A stretch of 64,000 nt of DNA from Paramecium pentaurelia (lineage: Eukaryota > Ciliophora > Oligohymenophorea > Peniculida > Parameciidae): contig CAJJDO010000004.1 in assembly GCA_905183005.1 (NCBI GenBank), forward strand, positions 441,764 through 505,763, given 5' to 3'. Positions 46,798-58,713 of the stretch are shown in pieces. Each line of letters begins with the position of its first letter. The first letter of the stretch is position 1. The notes under the pieces were generated by a model. That model was not told the DNA's origin and searched no databases. It was given only the letters and a program-made list of their open reading frames with translations. The position numbers and the translations under genes were made by a program.

Positions 46798-47925
46798 ATG
46801 ATTAACTCATAATCATAACCTAATTACATAAATTAAACTGATATTTCTATAAACAATCCAACTTTAGACTAGATCAATAAAAAACAATGTGGGGATATTC
46901 TTAGACAATAAATTGAATAAAATAAGATCAGAAATAATAGGTAGAGATTCAGAAATACTAAAGATATTGATTAAAAATAAATTAAAAGGAATTGTGGATG
47001 ACTAATGGTCAAACAAATTCTAAAAGAGAAGCTGGATGATCATCTATACGAGATCAAAATCAAAAAATATATCTGTAAATGATAATTAATATTATCATTA
47101 GACTACTAGAAAAATCTTATGGATAAAATGTATAATCAACTCAATTCTTAAGTCCATATATTTTAAATTTAATTATATAATATGAGCATAAGCTAATTTC
47201 CTTCATAATAATAAAAGTCTTTATTACAAATCAAAATATGATTAATCTATCTATTTCTAATAATGTAGGAAAATAATTAGAATTTGAGTTAACTGAACTA
47301 GATTTTGGATTAGATTACTATAACTGAGAAAAGATAAAAATCACTTATTTTACAAAGAGAATAATTATGATAATTTGCTTTATTCAAAAGAGGAAATGAA
47401 AGAAAATGCAAGACTAGGAATCATATTGAATCCTAATGATCCTCAAATACCTAATGATTTAGATAAAAACATTATTTTGAAAAATCGTTCAGAGAATATT
47501 TTGATTATATAAAATGGATAATGTATCTGATTAAACTCAAACAAATTATGTATGTAAATACTTGTTTCTTAATAAAAAAATAATCTAGAAAATTTGAGTA
47601 GATCAAAAGAGTTAAAGGATAAGCTTTGATGTTTAAATGAAAGGATACTCATAAAGTTTATAATCTGCTTTTAAAATAATCAAAGGTTTTTTTGAATGAT
47701 GAAAATAAGCAATATTGTAATTACTGATATAAAATAATACAAATACCGACATTATAGGAATTAAATTTATTCCAAATACTGATATCATTTATTGGAAACA
47801 ATAACAATGTTTTAAATAAAATAATGAATAAATAGTAAACTCAAATCTTAATCTGGATGAATAATCGTTCTAATAAAAACTGATTTTTATTAATTTAGTT
47901 AATATGTTATGTTATTCAATCTGAA
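46798..47925 (+). pseudogene. Decayed gene with frameshifts and in-frame TGA
   Basis: A frame from 46798 reads MINSQSQPNYINQTDISINN to KQIKRNCG, then TGA; a +2 frame continues TNGQTNSKREAG, meets TGA near 47035, resumes SSIRDQNQKI, LLEKSYGQNVQSTQFL and FELTELDFGLDYYN, meets TGA again, then continues in a third frame as KDKNHLFYKENNYDNLLYSK and IILNPNDPQIPNDL. Later patches (NTDIIGIKFIPNTDIIYWK) run to ~47922. No set of GT-AG introns repairs all breaks, although one 27-nt candidate exists near 47075. The composition is that of an ordinary gene, so this looks like a recent pseudogene. It starts 16 bp after CCDC146. No family is recognised. Confidence 0.5.
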
Positions 47926-48129
47926 TGTTTAAATACTAAGAAATAAATAGTATTTAAATAAATAATTATGTTGAAAGTAGTAGCTCTGATGAATTAATTA
48001 AAATATCATAAATATATATAATAAGTGAATTCAGTATGATTGATAAAATATGAATTAATTTAACGTATTTTAATGTGTTTATTATATTTATTAAATTATA
48101 TTAAAAAACTATATGCTAATATTTATTAA

Positions 48130-49413
48130 TCATTTCAAAATTGTCACCAAAGATTGTACTAACATTCTATCATATTAACCACCTGATTAATGATTCATTT
48201 ATATCCATTTATGTATAGCCATTTATTCTAATCTAAGTCTTTATTATGGATCTTTTCTTAAACAACATTTAGTAAAATCCTATAATTCATTTGATACATA
48301 TTTTGGAAAATCTACTCTTCCTTCTATAATTTTTCTCATTGTATCTTCTTTAGATGATTAATAAAATGGAGTAGTTCCAGTAGTTAATTCATATGCTAAA
48401 ATTCCTATAGACCATAAATCAACAGAATGATCATAATCCTATCCTGAAGCTATTTCTGGACACATATAATCTATAGTTCCACAGAAGGATTACCTTGGTT
48501 TTGATTCAGGAGAATAAGTTGCTAAACCAAAATCTGCAATTTTTAAGAATTACTAAAAATGAATAACAATTTAAATACTAGACTAATTAAAATGTTTTCA
48601 GGTTTTATATCTCTATGAATAACTTTCATTTTATGCATATATGAAATGCCTTCTACAATTTATGCAATATAATTTCCTGCTTTATTTTCAGTGAATCTAC
48701 GATTTGGCTGTTTTTTTAATAATTTATATAGTTCTCCATCTGGTGCATATTCAAGTATTAATATAATCTATTTTCAAATAAGTACCATTACTTTAGTTTA
48801 TTCTTAGAATACTCCATAAAGTTTTAAGATATTAGGATGATTAAGGTAACTTTGTATTTTTATTTCATGTGCCAATTAAGCTTCCATTTTATATTTACTA
48901 ATAACATTTTTCTATATCACTTTTAAAGCAACTAAAACCTTTGAAGTTTTCTCTCTATCTTAATTTAAAGATATACTATGCTTAAAAGACATCACTGAAT
49001 TTTCCTTTGCCTAAGAATTTTCCAATATGAAATCTATCAGATATATTTTAATATTTAGGACTAAGTAATTCTGCTTATTTTAATTGAATTCTCAGGGTTG
49101 AATTATTTGAAAAGGGGGAAATTGGAGATGGACATTCAGCAGTATCTGGAGTACGAATAGGGGATTTAGATGCACATTATCTTAAGGCAGGTTTATCCTT
49201 CTTATCTATTGATCTACTATTATGTTGAATTATCAAAGGAGGATTAGTTTTTTGAATGATTGGATCTGGATTAGTAATTTTATTTTATTCTTCTGATTAT
49301 ATGATTAATTGAGTAAGTGCTGATTGTAATCTCATTTTAATATTCTTTATTTATTAATCAATTCTGGTTGTAGTCTAGACAACTTTCTACCAATCATTAT
49401 CATCACTTTGCAT
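48130..49413 (-). CDS. Aurora-like Ser/Thr protein kinase
   Basis: Three introns (22, 24 and 26 nt) give 403 residues. The N-terminal ~130 are polar with Ser-Pro sites (SKSPIRTPDT, CPSPISPF). The kinase domain begins FHIGKFLGKGKFSDVFQA, then LVALKVIQKNVI (ATP lysine), NHPNILKLYGVF, LEYAPDGELYKLLKK, HRDIKPENIL, IADFGLATYS, FCGTIDYMCPEIASG and HSVDLWSIGILAYELTTG. HRDIKPENIL, FCGTxDYxxPE and LWxxGxLxYEL are Aurora-like, though the usual RRTT activation loop reads KPRQSF here. Auroras control mitosis and, in ciliated cells, cilium disassembly. It diverges from the PKA regulatory-subunit gene with 81 bp between starts. Confidence 0.9.
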
Positions 49414-49494
49414 TATTATAAATAAATAATTTGTTATTACAATTCCATAAAAAGAAAGTAAAGGAAATATTGTGATTAAATAATTATCCAATAA

Positions 49495-50756
49495 ATGAAT
49501 TAATAGTCAGATAAGCTAAAGCAATATGCCTAAGAAAATGTGGTTTTCTTATTATAGAGACTTATGGAAGACATTTTAGCTCAGTAGCCAAAGAATGTGG
49601 TAAGCTCTTTGATAATATTGAGATTGATTGGTCAATTGCATGGTTAGATAAGAAAGGTAGAGAAATAGTAAAATAAAAACAAAAACCTAGTGGCAAATCA
49701 TCCTCATCAGATGAAGAAATAATTGAATTACCTAAAAGACCTGCTGCAGCTCGTAAATAGAGAGCTTCAATATCTGCTGAAGCATATGGATAATACAATA
49801 GAAAAGAAGTGAATAAATAATTATAAAATTTCAGTCTTTTCAACCTCGAGTGATTGTCAAATCTCAATAATAGAAGGAAATTATAAGCAAAAGATTATCA
49901 TAATCATTTATGTTTGCATCTTTAGATAACAGAGAAAAAGATATTGTAATAGATGCAATGGAAGAACGAAGTTATAAGTATTAAGATTGCCTATCTAATT
50001 ATCTAGTGTAGATGATTGGGTGATCAAATAAGGAGATAGTGGAGATAATTTATATGTTGTTGATCAAGGAGAATTAAACTGTTTTAAGAGATTCACTAAA
50101 GATGGTGAGAACAAATTCTTAAAAGTGTATTATCCTGGAGAGTCATTTGGAGAATTAGCTTTGTTGTATAATGCTCCTAGGGCAGCATCTATTTAAAGTA
50201 AAACTAATAGTGTTTTATTTGCATTGGATAGATAAACCTTTAATCACATTGTTAAAGATGCAGCAATGAAGTATACCTATTTATATTTGAATCATAGAAA
50301 AAGAGAAAAATATGTCAATGTTTTGAAATAAATTGAGCTTCTATCAATGATGGATCCATATGAAAGATCTCATGTTGCTGATGCTATCAAGAGTGCATCT
50401 TTCTAAAAGGGAGAATATATAATAAGAGAAGGTGAATAAGGAGATATATTTTATATGATTGAAGAAGGCAATTTAATTGCAACCAAGACTTTAATTCAAG
50501 GATAAGATCCAGTCAAAGTATTTCAATATAAAGAAGGTGATTATTTTGGAGAATTAGCCTTACTTAAGGATATACCAAGATAAGCTAATATAATTGCTGA
50601 AGTAATTTGAATATCATTAAATAGACCGAAGTGAAATTAATCTATTTAGATCGACATAGTTTCAAAAGAATGTTAGGGCCTCTAGAAGATATTTTGAGAA
50701 GGAACACAGACAAATACCAGAAATATGAGTAATATTGGATCACTTAAGGCAAATGA
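49495..50756 (+). CDS. cAMP-dependent protein kinase regulatory subunit
   Basis: Four introns (23 nt ending GAG, 26 nt ending CAG, 29 and 23 nt) give 386 residues. Residues ~10-50 form a RIIa-type docking/dimerisation helix pair (ENVVFLLQRLMEDILAQQPK). The inhibitor site is RKQRASISAEAYGQYN at ~100. Two cyclic-nucleotide-binding domains follow, with phosphate-binding cassettes GESFGELALLYNAPRAASI (A) and GDYFGELALLKDIPRQANII (B); both retain the Glu and Arg that hold the cyclic phosphate. It should inhibit a PKA catalytic subunit until cyclic nucleotide binds; in Paramecium PKA/PKG regulate ciliary beat. An 18-nt GT-AG-like stretch near 49540 is coding (VVFLLQ), not an intron. Confidence 0.95.
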
Positions 50757-50778
50757 AAATGTATCATTTATTTATCAT

Positions 50779-51762
50779 TCAATGCTTTCTTTTTCTCTTT
50801 TGTTCTTTATTTTATTTCTTATTTCTTTTTAAGGGTTGAGTTTAAACAAAGCTTGTTGAATAAGTATCTTAAAGTGATATCACTCTTGCTCCACATTCAT
50901 TTGCAACTTCTACTATTTCTTCTTATTTCTTTTTGAAAATATCATAAGCTTCTTATTGATATTCCTATAGATAGTAGAATGTTGAATACATAGTCATTCA
51001 TAACTTTTTCTAAGAATTCAATCATGTTGATTAATTCATCCAAAATTAAATCACATAGTTCTAATTTACGATTTTTTCTTTCCTATAAATCTTAAGTTCC
51101 CATATCAGTATCTAATGAAGTAGCCATAGCAACAATTCTTCTGATTTTCTATGATAAATAAAATGAATACGCTTTTATATTTAAGTGATTTGCTCTTATT
51201 CATAACTTCCAATAAAACCTTAGCATGTCCTTTAAGATTTTTATTATGTTTTTTCTTGCTATCAACCAATAATTATTATGGGATTTCACCTGCTCCCCAA
51301 CCAAATGGATCATCATTCTCTTCTTCATCATCATCATCCTCTTAAACTTATTCTTATTCTGGTTAAACTGGTAATGGATCAGATTATTATGTAGGTTGTT
51401 ATGTTGGTTATTCAACTACATTATTAGTTTTCTCCTACTCAAGTTCTAAATTCAAATGTATAAATTACCTTCATCCAAATCTTAAATATATTCTCTGACT
51501 AATTTAATTTTATCTCTAGCTTAAGTAAGTACACTGTGATCTTCTTACATTTCAATTTCACCCTCTTCAAGTAATTAAATCCAAGGTAAGAACCTGAACA
51601 TATGAATAAGAAATACGCTTCATATTATTATGTGAATTAATCATCATTTCCACAATTGTCTCCTGACATTGTTTATGGATCAAACTCTAAGGCTTACTAA
51701 AATGATTCAAAATCAACTGCAGCCACAGCCAGAATTAGTATGCATACAAGAGATGCTTTCAT
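50779..51762 (-). CDS. Secreted acidic coiled-coil protein
   Basis: Four introns (23, 23, 22 and 25 nt) give 296 residues. A clear signal peptide (MKASLVCILILAVAAVDF) is followed by an acidic helical region (ILLEEGEIEMQEDHSVL-like), a Gln/Pro linker with a run of Asp/Glu (EDDDDEEENDDPFGWG), a second helical half (GHAKVLLEVMNKSKSLKYK; LCDLILDELINMIEFLEKV), and a basic C-terminus. Two coiled halves joined by an acidic linker recall trichocyst-matrix proteins of Paramecium, which are secreted, acidic and cleaved, but I see no diagnostic motif, so this is a guess. It is tail to tail with the PKA regulatory-subunit gene, 22 bp between stops. Confidence 0.75.
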
Positions 51763-51865
51763 ATTTTGTATATTAATAATAATACATGAATTCGTTTTTA
51801 GAATCCATTATTTTTGATTCCTCTAATTTATAGTTTCTGCTATTATATTTATATTAATATATTTA

Positions 51866-53342
51866 TCATTCATGATATTTGGTAAAATCAAAGACATTAA
51901 CTCTTTCTTCATCTTATCCCCAAACAAAACATACATAGAAATTCTTATTCTTTAAACTTGAATGTAATTCATGAATTCTCACTCTCTTAATATAAGCACC
52001 ATTGGCAGCATTATCTATTTGATCAATTTATTAGAACTATAATAATAAAATGATATTGATACATTTCTATTATAAATATGAATGCTTCCATCAGCAGCTA
52101 CTACTAGAATGTTTTCATTTACTGCAGCTGCACTGATATTTGGATGTTCAACTTTAGTTAATAACTTAGCATCTTCTTTAATTTTTCTTTCAGTATTTAT
52201 TTTGTAAACTCTACATTATGATTTATTACATAATGTAGCTAATGTTCCATGCTCATTTAAACTAGCATCTAATACACTAGTCTTCTCACCTCTTAAGACT
52301 TCTTCTTTTTCAAGTGTTCTAAATGTATGATCCTTATTGAACTTAATCTCATAGATACTTGTATCTACACTCCAAGAACTAACTACTAAAAATCCTTTCA
52401 TAAAACAAGAACTATAATGTTCACCATATGATGTATTTATTTCCTTCAATAAATCTCCTTTCATATTCCAAATCTTTATATGTGTATCTGAACTTGTAGA
52501 TATAAGAATTTTATCATTTTCATCAACATGTAAACTATTAATATCACTTTTATGACAATTCTTTGTTTTAGGAATTACTTTGAAATATTATTTATCTTCA
52601 GCTTTTGGATAGAATTCTAAATTGAATAATTGATTATTAGCTGAAAAATAAGCAATTTCCTCTTTTTTTGATATACAGATTGCTGTTGCATGCATGTCAT
52701 TTAAAGTATGAAATAAATATTTTGGTTAATCCGGATTCTTGAAAAATTATTCCATCTCAAATAATTTTATACTATTATCAAATCCTGTTGCAATCAAATA
52801 TCTATTATTATATGCAAAATCTGTTATATAATCAGAGAATCCTTTTACAGACGATAAATATAATGGATGAGTAACTAAAATAATAATAATTATTATATAC
52901 TTTTGTTTGATGATTTAGATTTCTCTTTATTTTATAATTATTTATTATGTCTCTCCTATTTCAACAATTCCTTATATGATATATGAGGATGATTCTCTTA
53001 TTTTTATTATTAGGTCTCCTATTTATTTTATTGTTTTTAGACATCTTTTGATTATTATTATTATTCTTTTTCAGAATTCTTTCTCTTTCCTTATTTCTAG
53101 TTTTTCTCTTACTTATCCTATTTTTCTTAAGTCTTTTATTTTTGTTTCTTAACCTCATCTTCAGTATTAATCTTTTCAATTCTAGTAATTTTAGTATATG
53201 CTTTATAATTTATATACTTTCCTACACTCACCTTGTATATGGTATACAAAATATATAAGATTGAAAATTCAATCAGTATTTTCATATAATTATACTCTGG
53301 CCATATAATTTTACTTGTGTATTCAAATAAAATTCTTTCCAT
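51866..53342 (-). CDS. Membrane-anchored WD40 protein (TBL2-like)
   Basis: Two introns (26 and 23 nt) give 475 residues. The N-terminus has one transmembrane helix (MKILIEFSILYILYTIYKV), then a highly charged Lys/Glu/Gln stretch (~65-150), then a seven-bladed WD40 propeller from ~160 (ITHPLYLSSVKGFSDYITDF, FAYNNRYLIATGFDNSIKLF, SDINSLHVDENDKILISTSS, DTHIKIWNMKGDLL). This order, with a TM helix, charged linker and WD40 domain, is that of TBL2, an ER membrane protein that associates with PERK and mRNA in animals. It ends NVFDFTKYHE before TGA. Family assignment is by architecture, since WD40 sequences are not specific. Confidence 0.82.
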
Positions 53343-53813
53343 TATAATTAATATATATAATTCTTCTTAATTTTTAATTATTTGACTTTATACATATTAT
53401 AATATATTAGATATATTTTTAACATATAGGATTATTTCAATGAATATATTTTAATAAAATTGTTGTTTCATATCATCATAAAAACATTTTTTAAAAGCTA
53501 TATCAAAATAGATTACAGATTTATTCTCATATTGAAATATAATAAAACTATTTATACTATGAATAACTTAAATACTATTATTTTTGGTGTACCATTTTAT
53601 CTTTAATAAATTATTAAATTAGATATTCTTTAGTAATATATTTTCTTAAGATTTTCTTTGATCTTTTTTTTATAATAATAATATAGTGAAGCATCTTCAA
53701 ATTCTTCTTAATTTATGGGTCAACTAAAACAATCTTCAATGAAAATATTTTTTAAATAAGAGATGCAAATTGACATATATAAAAAGAATGAATTATTATT
53801 TATAAAATAATTT
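53343..53813. other. AT-rich interval between divergent genes
   Basis: It holds the promoters of the WD40 and peroxiredoxin genes. No ORF or RNA gene is convincing. Confidence 0.4.
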
Positions 53814-54525
53814 ATGAAAGTGCGTAAGTAAGCACCATCATTTACAGCATCAGCCTACTTTAATAAATAGTTTAAAAGAGTATACAAATCTATAAAATTA
53901 GATATCTTTAAGTGATTATAAAAATAGATATGTTGTTCTATTCTTCTATCCATTAGATTTTACATTTGTATGTCCAACAGAAATAATCCAATTTTCTGAT
54001 AGAGTTGAGGTATATTGATATATCTAATTTAGGAATTCAAATCCATTGGATGTGATATTTTAGGTGTGTCTGTAGACTCTTAATTTTCTCATATGAAATA
54101 TTGCAAATAAACACGTAATAATGGAGGATTAGGTGAAATGCAATTTCCTTTGATTTCAGATTTAAGTTAGGTATTTGCTAATATGGAATTAAGGAAATAT
54201 CTAAAAAATATGGAGTCTTAATAGATGATTCTGAAGATCCAGATTTTGGAGTAGCTTTAAGAGGAACATTTATAATAGATGGAAAAGGAATTCTCAGACA
54301 TTATTCCATTAATGATTTACCTGTAGGTAGAAATGTAGATGAAGTTTTAAGGTATTCAATAATCTAAATTATTTAAGGTTAGTATAAGCCTTTAAATTTA
54401 CAGATGAACATGGAGAAGTCTGTCCTGCTTAATGGAAACCTGGATAGCCAACTATGGTTACAAATCATGCTGATCCAAAGACATAGAAATATTGGAATGA
54501 AGAACATATAAAATAAGCTAAATGA
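53814..54525 (+). CDS. Typical 2-Cys peroxiredoxin
   Basis: Four introns (22, 23, 23 and 26 nt) are removed to give 205 residues. Start MKVRKQAPSFTASAYF; the peroxidatic motif YPLDFTFVCPTEIIQFSD places the active Cys at residue 46, with Thr/Pro and the later Arg in position. The resolving Cys is in EHGEVCPAQWKPGQP near residue 167. GVSVDSQFSHMKYCKQ and RGTFIIDGKGILRHY are the other Prx1/AhpC blocks; a C-terminal YF-type extension typical of hyperoxidation-sensitive forms is absent (the end is KYWNEEHIKQAK). It reduces peroxides with thioredoxin. No targeting peptide is seen, so it is probably cytosolic. Confidence 0.97.
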
Positions 54526-54659
54526 TTAATTATTGAGGTCTTTTAATATTTAATTCTTTTTCTATGTTTTTTCTTAAGTATTATTTTTGTTTGCAACTCT
54601 CAAATAATTTATAAAAAATTAATAATAAATAAATATAAGACATTATGATTATTTGATAA

Positions 54660-55370
54660 TCATATAAAAAATTAATAATTCTTAACATCTTCATTAGTGA
54701 ATTCCTTAATACTCTTCTCATTATGATAACAACTAAAATATAAAATATAAAATCCAAAATACCCTATCAATGATACACAAGATGTAGTTAATTTCATACT
54801 ATATAGTTCATTAATAATATTAAGAATGTCCATATCAGTTAACTCAAATGTATGATTAAAATTGAGTTCTAAATGCAATAAACTATAATTCATTCTTAAA
54901 ACCTCTATTAATTCTGCCCAAATTTATCTTGTATATTTAACTTCACTTTATTCAAAGTTTAAGCTTAAACTTTATAAATTCAATTCCTTTAAAGCTTAAA
55001 ATAATTCTGATAAACTTTCTCTACTTATACCATGTCTTATTATTATACAAAACTATTTACCTTTGAAAACTAAGATTAATTTATTTTAAAGTATCATTCT
55101 CAGAAATATATTTAAATAGACTTGAAAAGATTGATTGATCATATGTGATAGTGTCATTGGATGAGAAACTGAATTTCTATAATTTCATATTTTTAATTCC
55201 TTCAAATATAGTGGATGCCAAAAACAGATCTTCATCTACAAATTATAATTCACAACTAAATTATAAAATATTTTATACTCATCTAAACTGATGGAGAGTG
55301 ATTTTAGAGATTCTAAACTTGACAAACTTATAATCATATTTTTTAATGTTAATAATGAGATATTCTTCAT
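54660..55370 (-). CDS. Leucine-rich-repeat-like protein, 210 residues
   Basis: Three introns (23, 25 and 30 nt) give MKNISLLTLKNMIISLSSLE to VKNYQFFI before TGA. Spacing of Leu/Ile/Asn (LKQINLSFQ, LKELNLQSLSLNF, LLHLELNFNH) fits irregular LRRs. The start codon overlaps the TGA of the upstream LRR frame (TATGAAG), so this may be the 3' part of one longer LRR gene whose joining intron I could not find. Confidence 0.6.
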
Positions 55371-57462
55371 ACTAAATATATATAATATAAATTACAACCT
55401 TTAAAATCCTAAATGAAAATCTTATAACTATTATAAATTTAATAAACTATTATGAAATAATTAAAGTGATTTATCTTAAATGACTTTAAATTGATAAAGT
55501 TACAAAGACATTTATTTAATAAGGTCTTAATTTTTATTTAGCAATAAAGAAAGAGTTTTAAATATAAATTTAAAAGTTTAAATATAATGAGCACGTATAA
55601 TTAATTTAAAAGACTTAATTTATTCTAATTACATCCACAATGAGGGTAAATGTTATAATTCTTATATAACATGATTTGATTCATTAATATTTATTCTAAT
55701 TTAATAATATATTAATAAATATACATTTGAATATTTAATTTTCCTCCATTTAAATATAATAGTTAAGGAAAATATTGCAGATATTTTAAAGTTTGATATA
55801 AATTTTCAAATATAGTTCCTCTAAAGTCTATATTAATCAAAGTATCTGATAATTTTTATAAGTAAATCAAACTTTTAAAAGTTAATTTTTTGCATTTTTT
55901 TATATTTATTTCAGTTAAAATCAAATTTTAACAAATACCTAAAATATCTTTATCAAGTATTTCAGTTTTTTTAAAGCAAATTTTATTAATTGTCTAAAAA
56001 TTGTACATTAATCTTATAAATTTTATTTCATTATTATTAATAATTATATGCTGATTCTATTTGAGTAATTTCTCATAAAATTAATTTGCTGTTAATTAAT
56101 TTTTCTATTCACATTTATCTTAATTGTCTAATTAAAGTGGTTTATTATTAAGAAGTAATCGTTCACAACCAACACAACTTTTAAATAAATCATATGTTTC
56201 TGGTTCTAAAATAATTTAATCTGTTGTTATTATTTTGGTGAGAATTTAAGTTTACAATAAATTTAAAACTACTGTTGATATATTTTAAATATTTTTTGTT
56301 GATGTATAAATTTCTATTAATTAAATTTCAGATAAGTGATTTCTGATATAATATGTGCACAATTCTGGTATACTAAATTTAAATATATCTGTTTATCCTC
56401 CATTCTCACTTATACCACTAATTCCTAAGTATTTTAATTAATTAAATTTGCCTGTATCAAAGGCTTTCTTTAAATGTTCAGCTTAAATCTATGTTGAATA
56501 AGCCAAATTCAAATCTGATAAATTCTTCAAAGGTTTATTTGTTAAATATTCCAAAGAAGATTCAGTTATTTATGGTAAATTAGAGATATCTAAACTTTTT
56601 AATTAATTTGTTAATGTATAATGAGCATCACACAATAAATAAATTGATTTATCAGATATATATCTACATCCAGAAAAAGATATTGCTCTAAGATTTTTAA
56701 GCAATTTCCCAGCTTCAACCATAGATTAAATTAATTTGTCATTTATATAACAATTTGATAGATCCAACTTGTTTAATTTAGTTTTGCTTGCTCCTAACAA
56801 TGCATATCCATTTTTTTTAAAGATACTTTCTTCAACATCTGTAATTGATCCTTGAAAACTCAATAGATCCAATTATTTTACATGTTTAGAATCATGAATA
56901 AAATGAAATACAGATAAAGATAGTTTACAATCATTAGCAATTAAAACTCTTAGTTCTTTGTAATGACAACTAAAAATTACTTAAATAAGTTTATCAGATG
57001 CTAATCCACTTATATTAATAGATATTAAATTCACTAATGATTTATCTCTAAATAATTATAATAATGTTTCTTCTTTAAATTTACTATATGATATATTTAA
57101 AATCTATAAATATTATGGTACTGATAAATATATTTAAGTGTAAGATAAATCTAATTTCTAAACTCCAAAATTTTACAAAAGAGAAATTCCTTCATCAGTA
57201 ATATTAGGACATCCTTTAAAACTTAATTCTTTAATGCTTTTAAGATTATTTCCTTATATGAGACCAGAAAGAATGGAATCTTTAAAATTTGAACCATCAA
57301 GTATTAATGATTCTAAATTAGGATTAAGATTGCATTAATCCAAAATTAGATTAAAATCTTCTTCTTTAAGATCAGCTTGTATTTCTACTTGTAAAATTGG
57401 TATCTTTTAATTTATTTTACATAAGGTTCTAAGTTATAATTTTTAATCTTAATATATAGCAT
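55367..57462 (-). CDS. Leucine-rich-repeat protein
   Basis: From about 57405 a long frame reads as LRRs: PNLESLILDGSNFKDSILSG, LKSIKELSFKGCPNITDEGI, LLQNFGVQKLDLSYT, TKLNKLDLSNCYINDKLI, NLRAISFSGCRYISDKSI, LKSLDISNLPQITESSLEYL, LKYLGISGI. These are cysteine-containing or RI-like repeats of ~25-28 residues, as in F-box-associated LRR proteins, but no F-box is seen. The N-terminus is uncertain: the ATG at 57462 requires a 17-nt intron, shorter than any other here. The last ~75 residues before TGA are less repeat-like and may be non-coding read-through. The likely role is a protein-interaction scaffold. Confidence 0.68.
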
Positions 57463-57558
57463 TTTATATATTGATTTATAGAATTGTAAGTAATGTTTTT
57501 AATGCAATAAACCATATTTATCTTTTAATCTATTTATTTATTATTATGGCTTTGTTTT

Positions 57559-58616
57559 TCACATCCCCTTAACGAGAACAATTTAAAAATATTAAAGAAC
57601 TTAGACAATTATTATTAATGAATACCCTCTTTAATCAAACTCATAATGGTTAAAATTACTCAAGATAGCATTATCTATAGGAGTAAACAAATTATTCGGA
57701 AGTTGCTCAAAAGACTATCCATCTATTCTTTAATTCTCATTAATCATAAATAAATTACAATCAACTCTTTCATATTATTCCACTCTGCTGTAAGTGTATA
57801 ACATTATTATTTTATTTTTATATTTAATTAAACATTTCCTCTCTCTCCAATATCACCTATTCCAATGGTTTCATTATTTTAATTTAAATAATGTATTTTA
57901 TCATCTACAATACTTTTACTACATTTCTTTATTACATCACTAATTTTTACACCAGAAGTCAATTCCAAATACTTTAATATATGAATATCTTTCATTTCAT
58001 TCAATTATTTGAATTAAACAAGTTGATCATTATATATTATAACTATAGCAGATTAATTTGAATAAGGAATACTATTACTATTTTAATAGTCTAATTAATC
58101 TACTTATCCTATAAATTCATAATTGTCTTCATTCAAAATACCATCCATAAATGTAAAGGGTATTATTTTATTCATACTCAAATCTTCAATATGCATAATT
58201 ATTTATGGTCTCACACCCTTTAGTTCTAAACCTGTATAAAATTCAATGCAATTTGCTAATCCTAAATTCACTTGACCTTTTTAATTTGAAAGTCTCATTG
58301 TTTTGCAAATTATATACATTTAATCATCATTCATAATAATCTCGTATTTGATAATATCTACTAAAATTCCATTTAAACCAAGATTTCTTAATCTTTAATT
58401 TATCATTATTTAATGATTGATTAATTATTCAGCCATTTCAATTCTCTGATCTTAAGTTCCATGTGAATTAATTGTAATTATTAATAACGAATACTTTTCG
58501 TTTGATATTATTTGAATTTATTCATAATCATGATGATCGTATATTAAATCTGGTTTATTTAATATGCTTTTGAATTCTTCAATTAATGCACTTTTGATAT
58601 TGATATTTAAATTCAT
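57559..58616 (-). CDS. Uncharacterised protein, 344 residues
   Basis: One 23-nt intron near the 3' end (3' end GAG) joins the long first exon (MNLNINIKSALIEEFKSILN ... AEWNNMKELI) to NQRIDGQSFEQLPNNLF, ending VLVKGM before TGA. Blocks such as LVDIIKYEIIMNDDQMYII, ANCIEFYTGLELKGVRPQII and YLELTSGVKISDVIKKCSKS suggest a globular alpha/beta protein without membrane segments. No catalytic motif is recognised. The stop is close to the LRR gene start on the same strand. Confidence 0.68.
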
Positions 58617-58713
58617 AAATATTTTATATGATTAATAATAATTAAATTATTGAATCTTATTAAAATATATGTTCTGGGATTTATTTATTATATATATAGA
58701 TATATATTAAGAA

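Noticed and set aside
49540..49557. An 18-nt intron with GT-AG borders near the PKA-R start
   Set aside because: The 18 nt encode VVFLLQ, which completes the docking helix; no intron is needed and the frame is unchanged.
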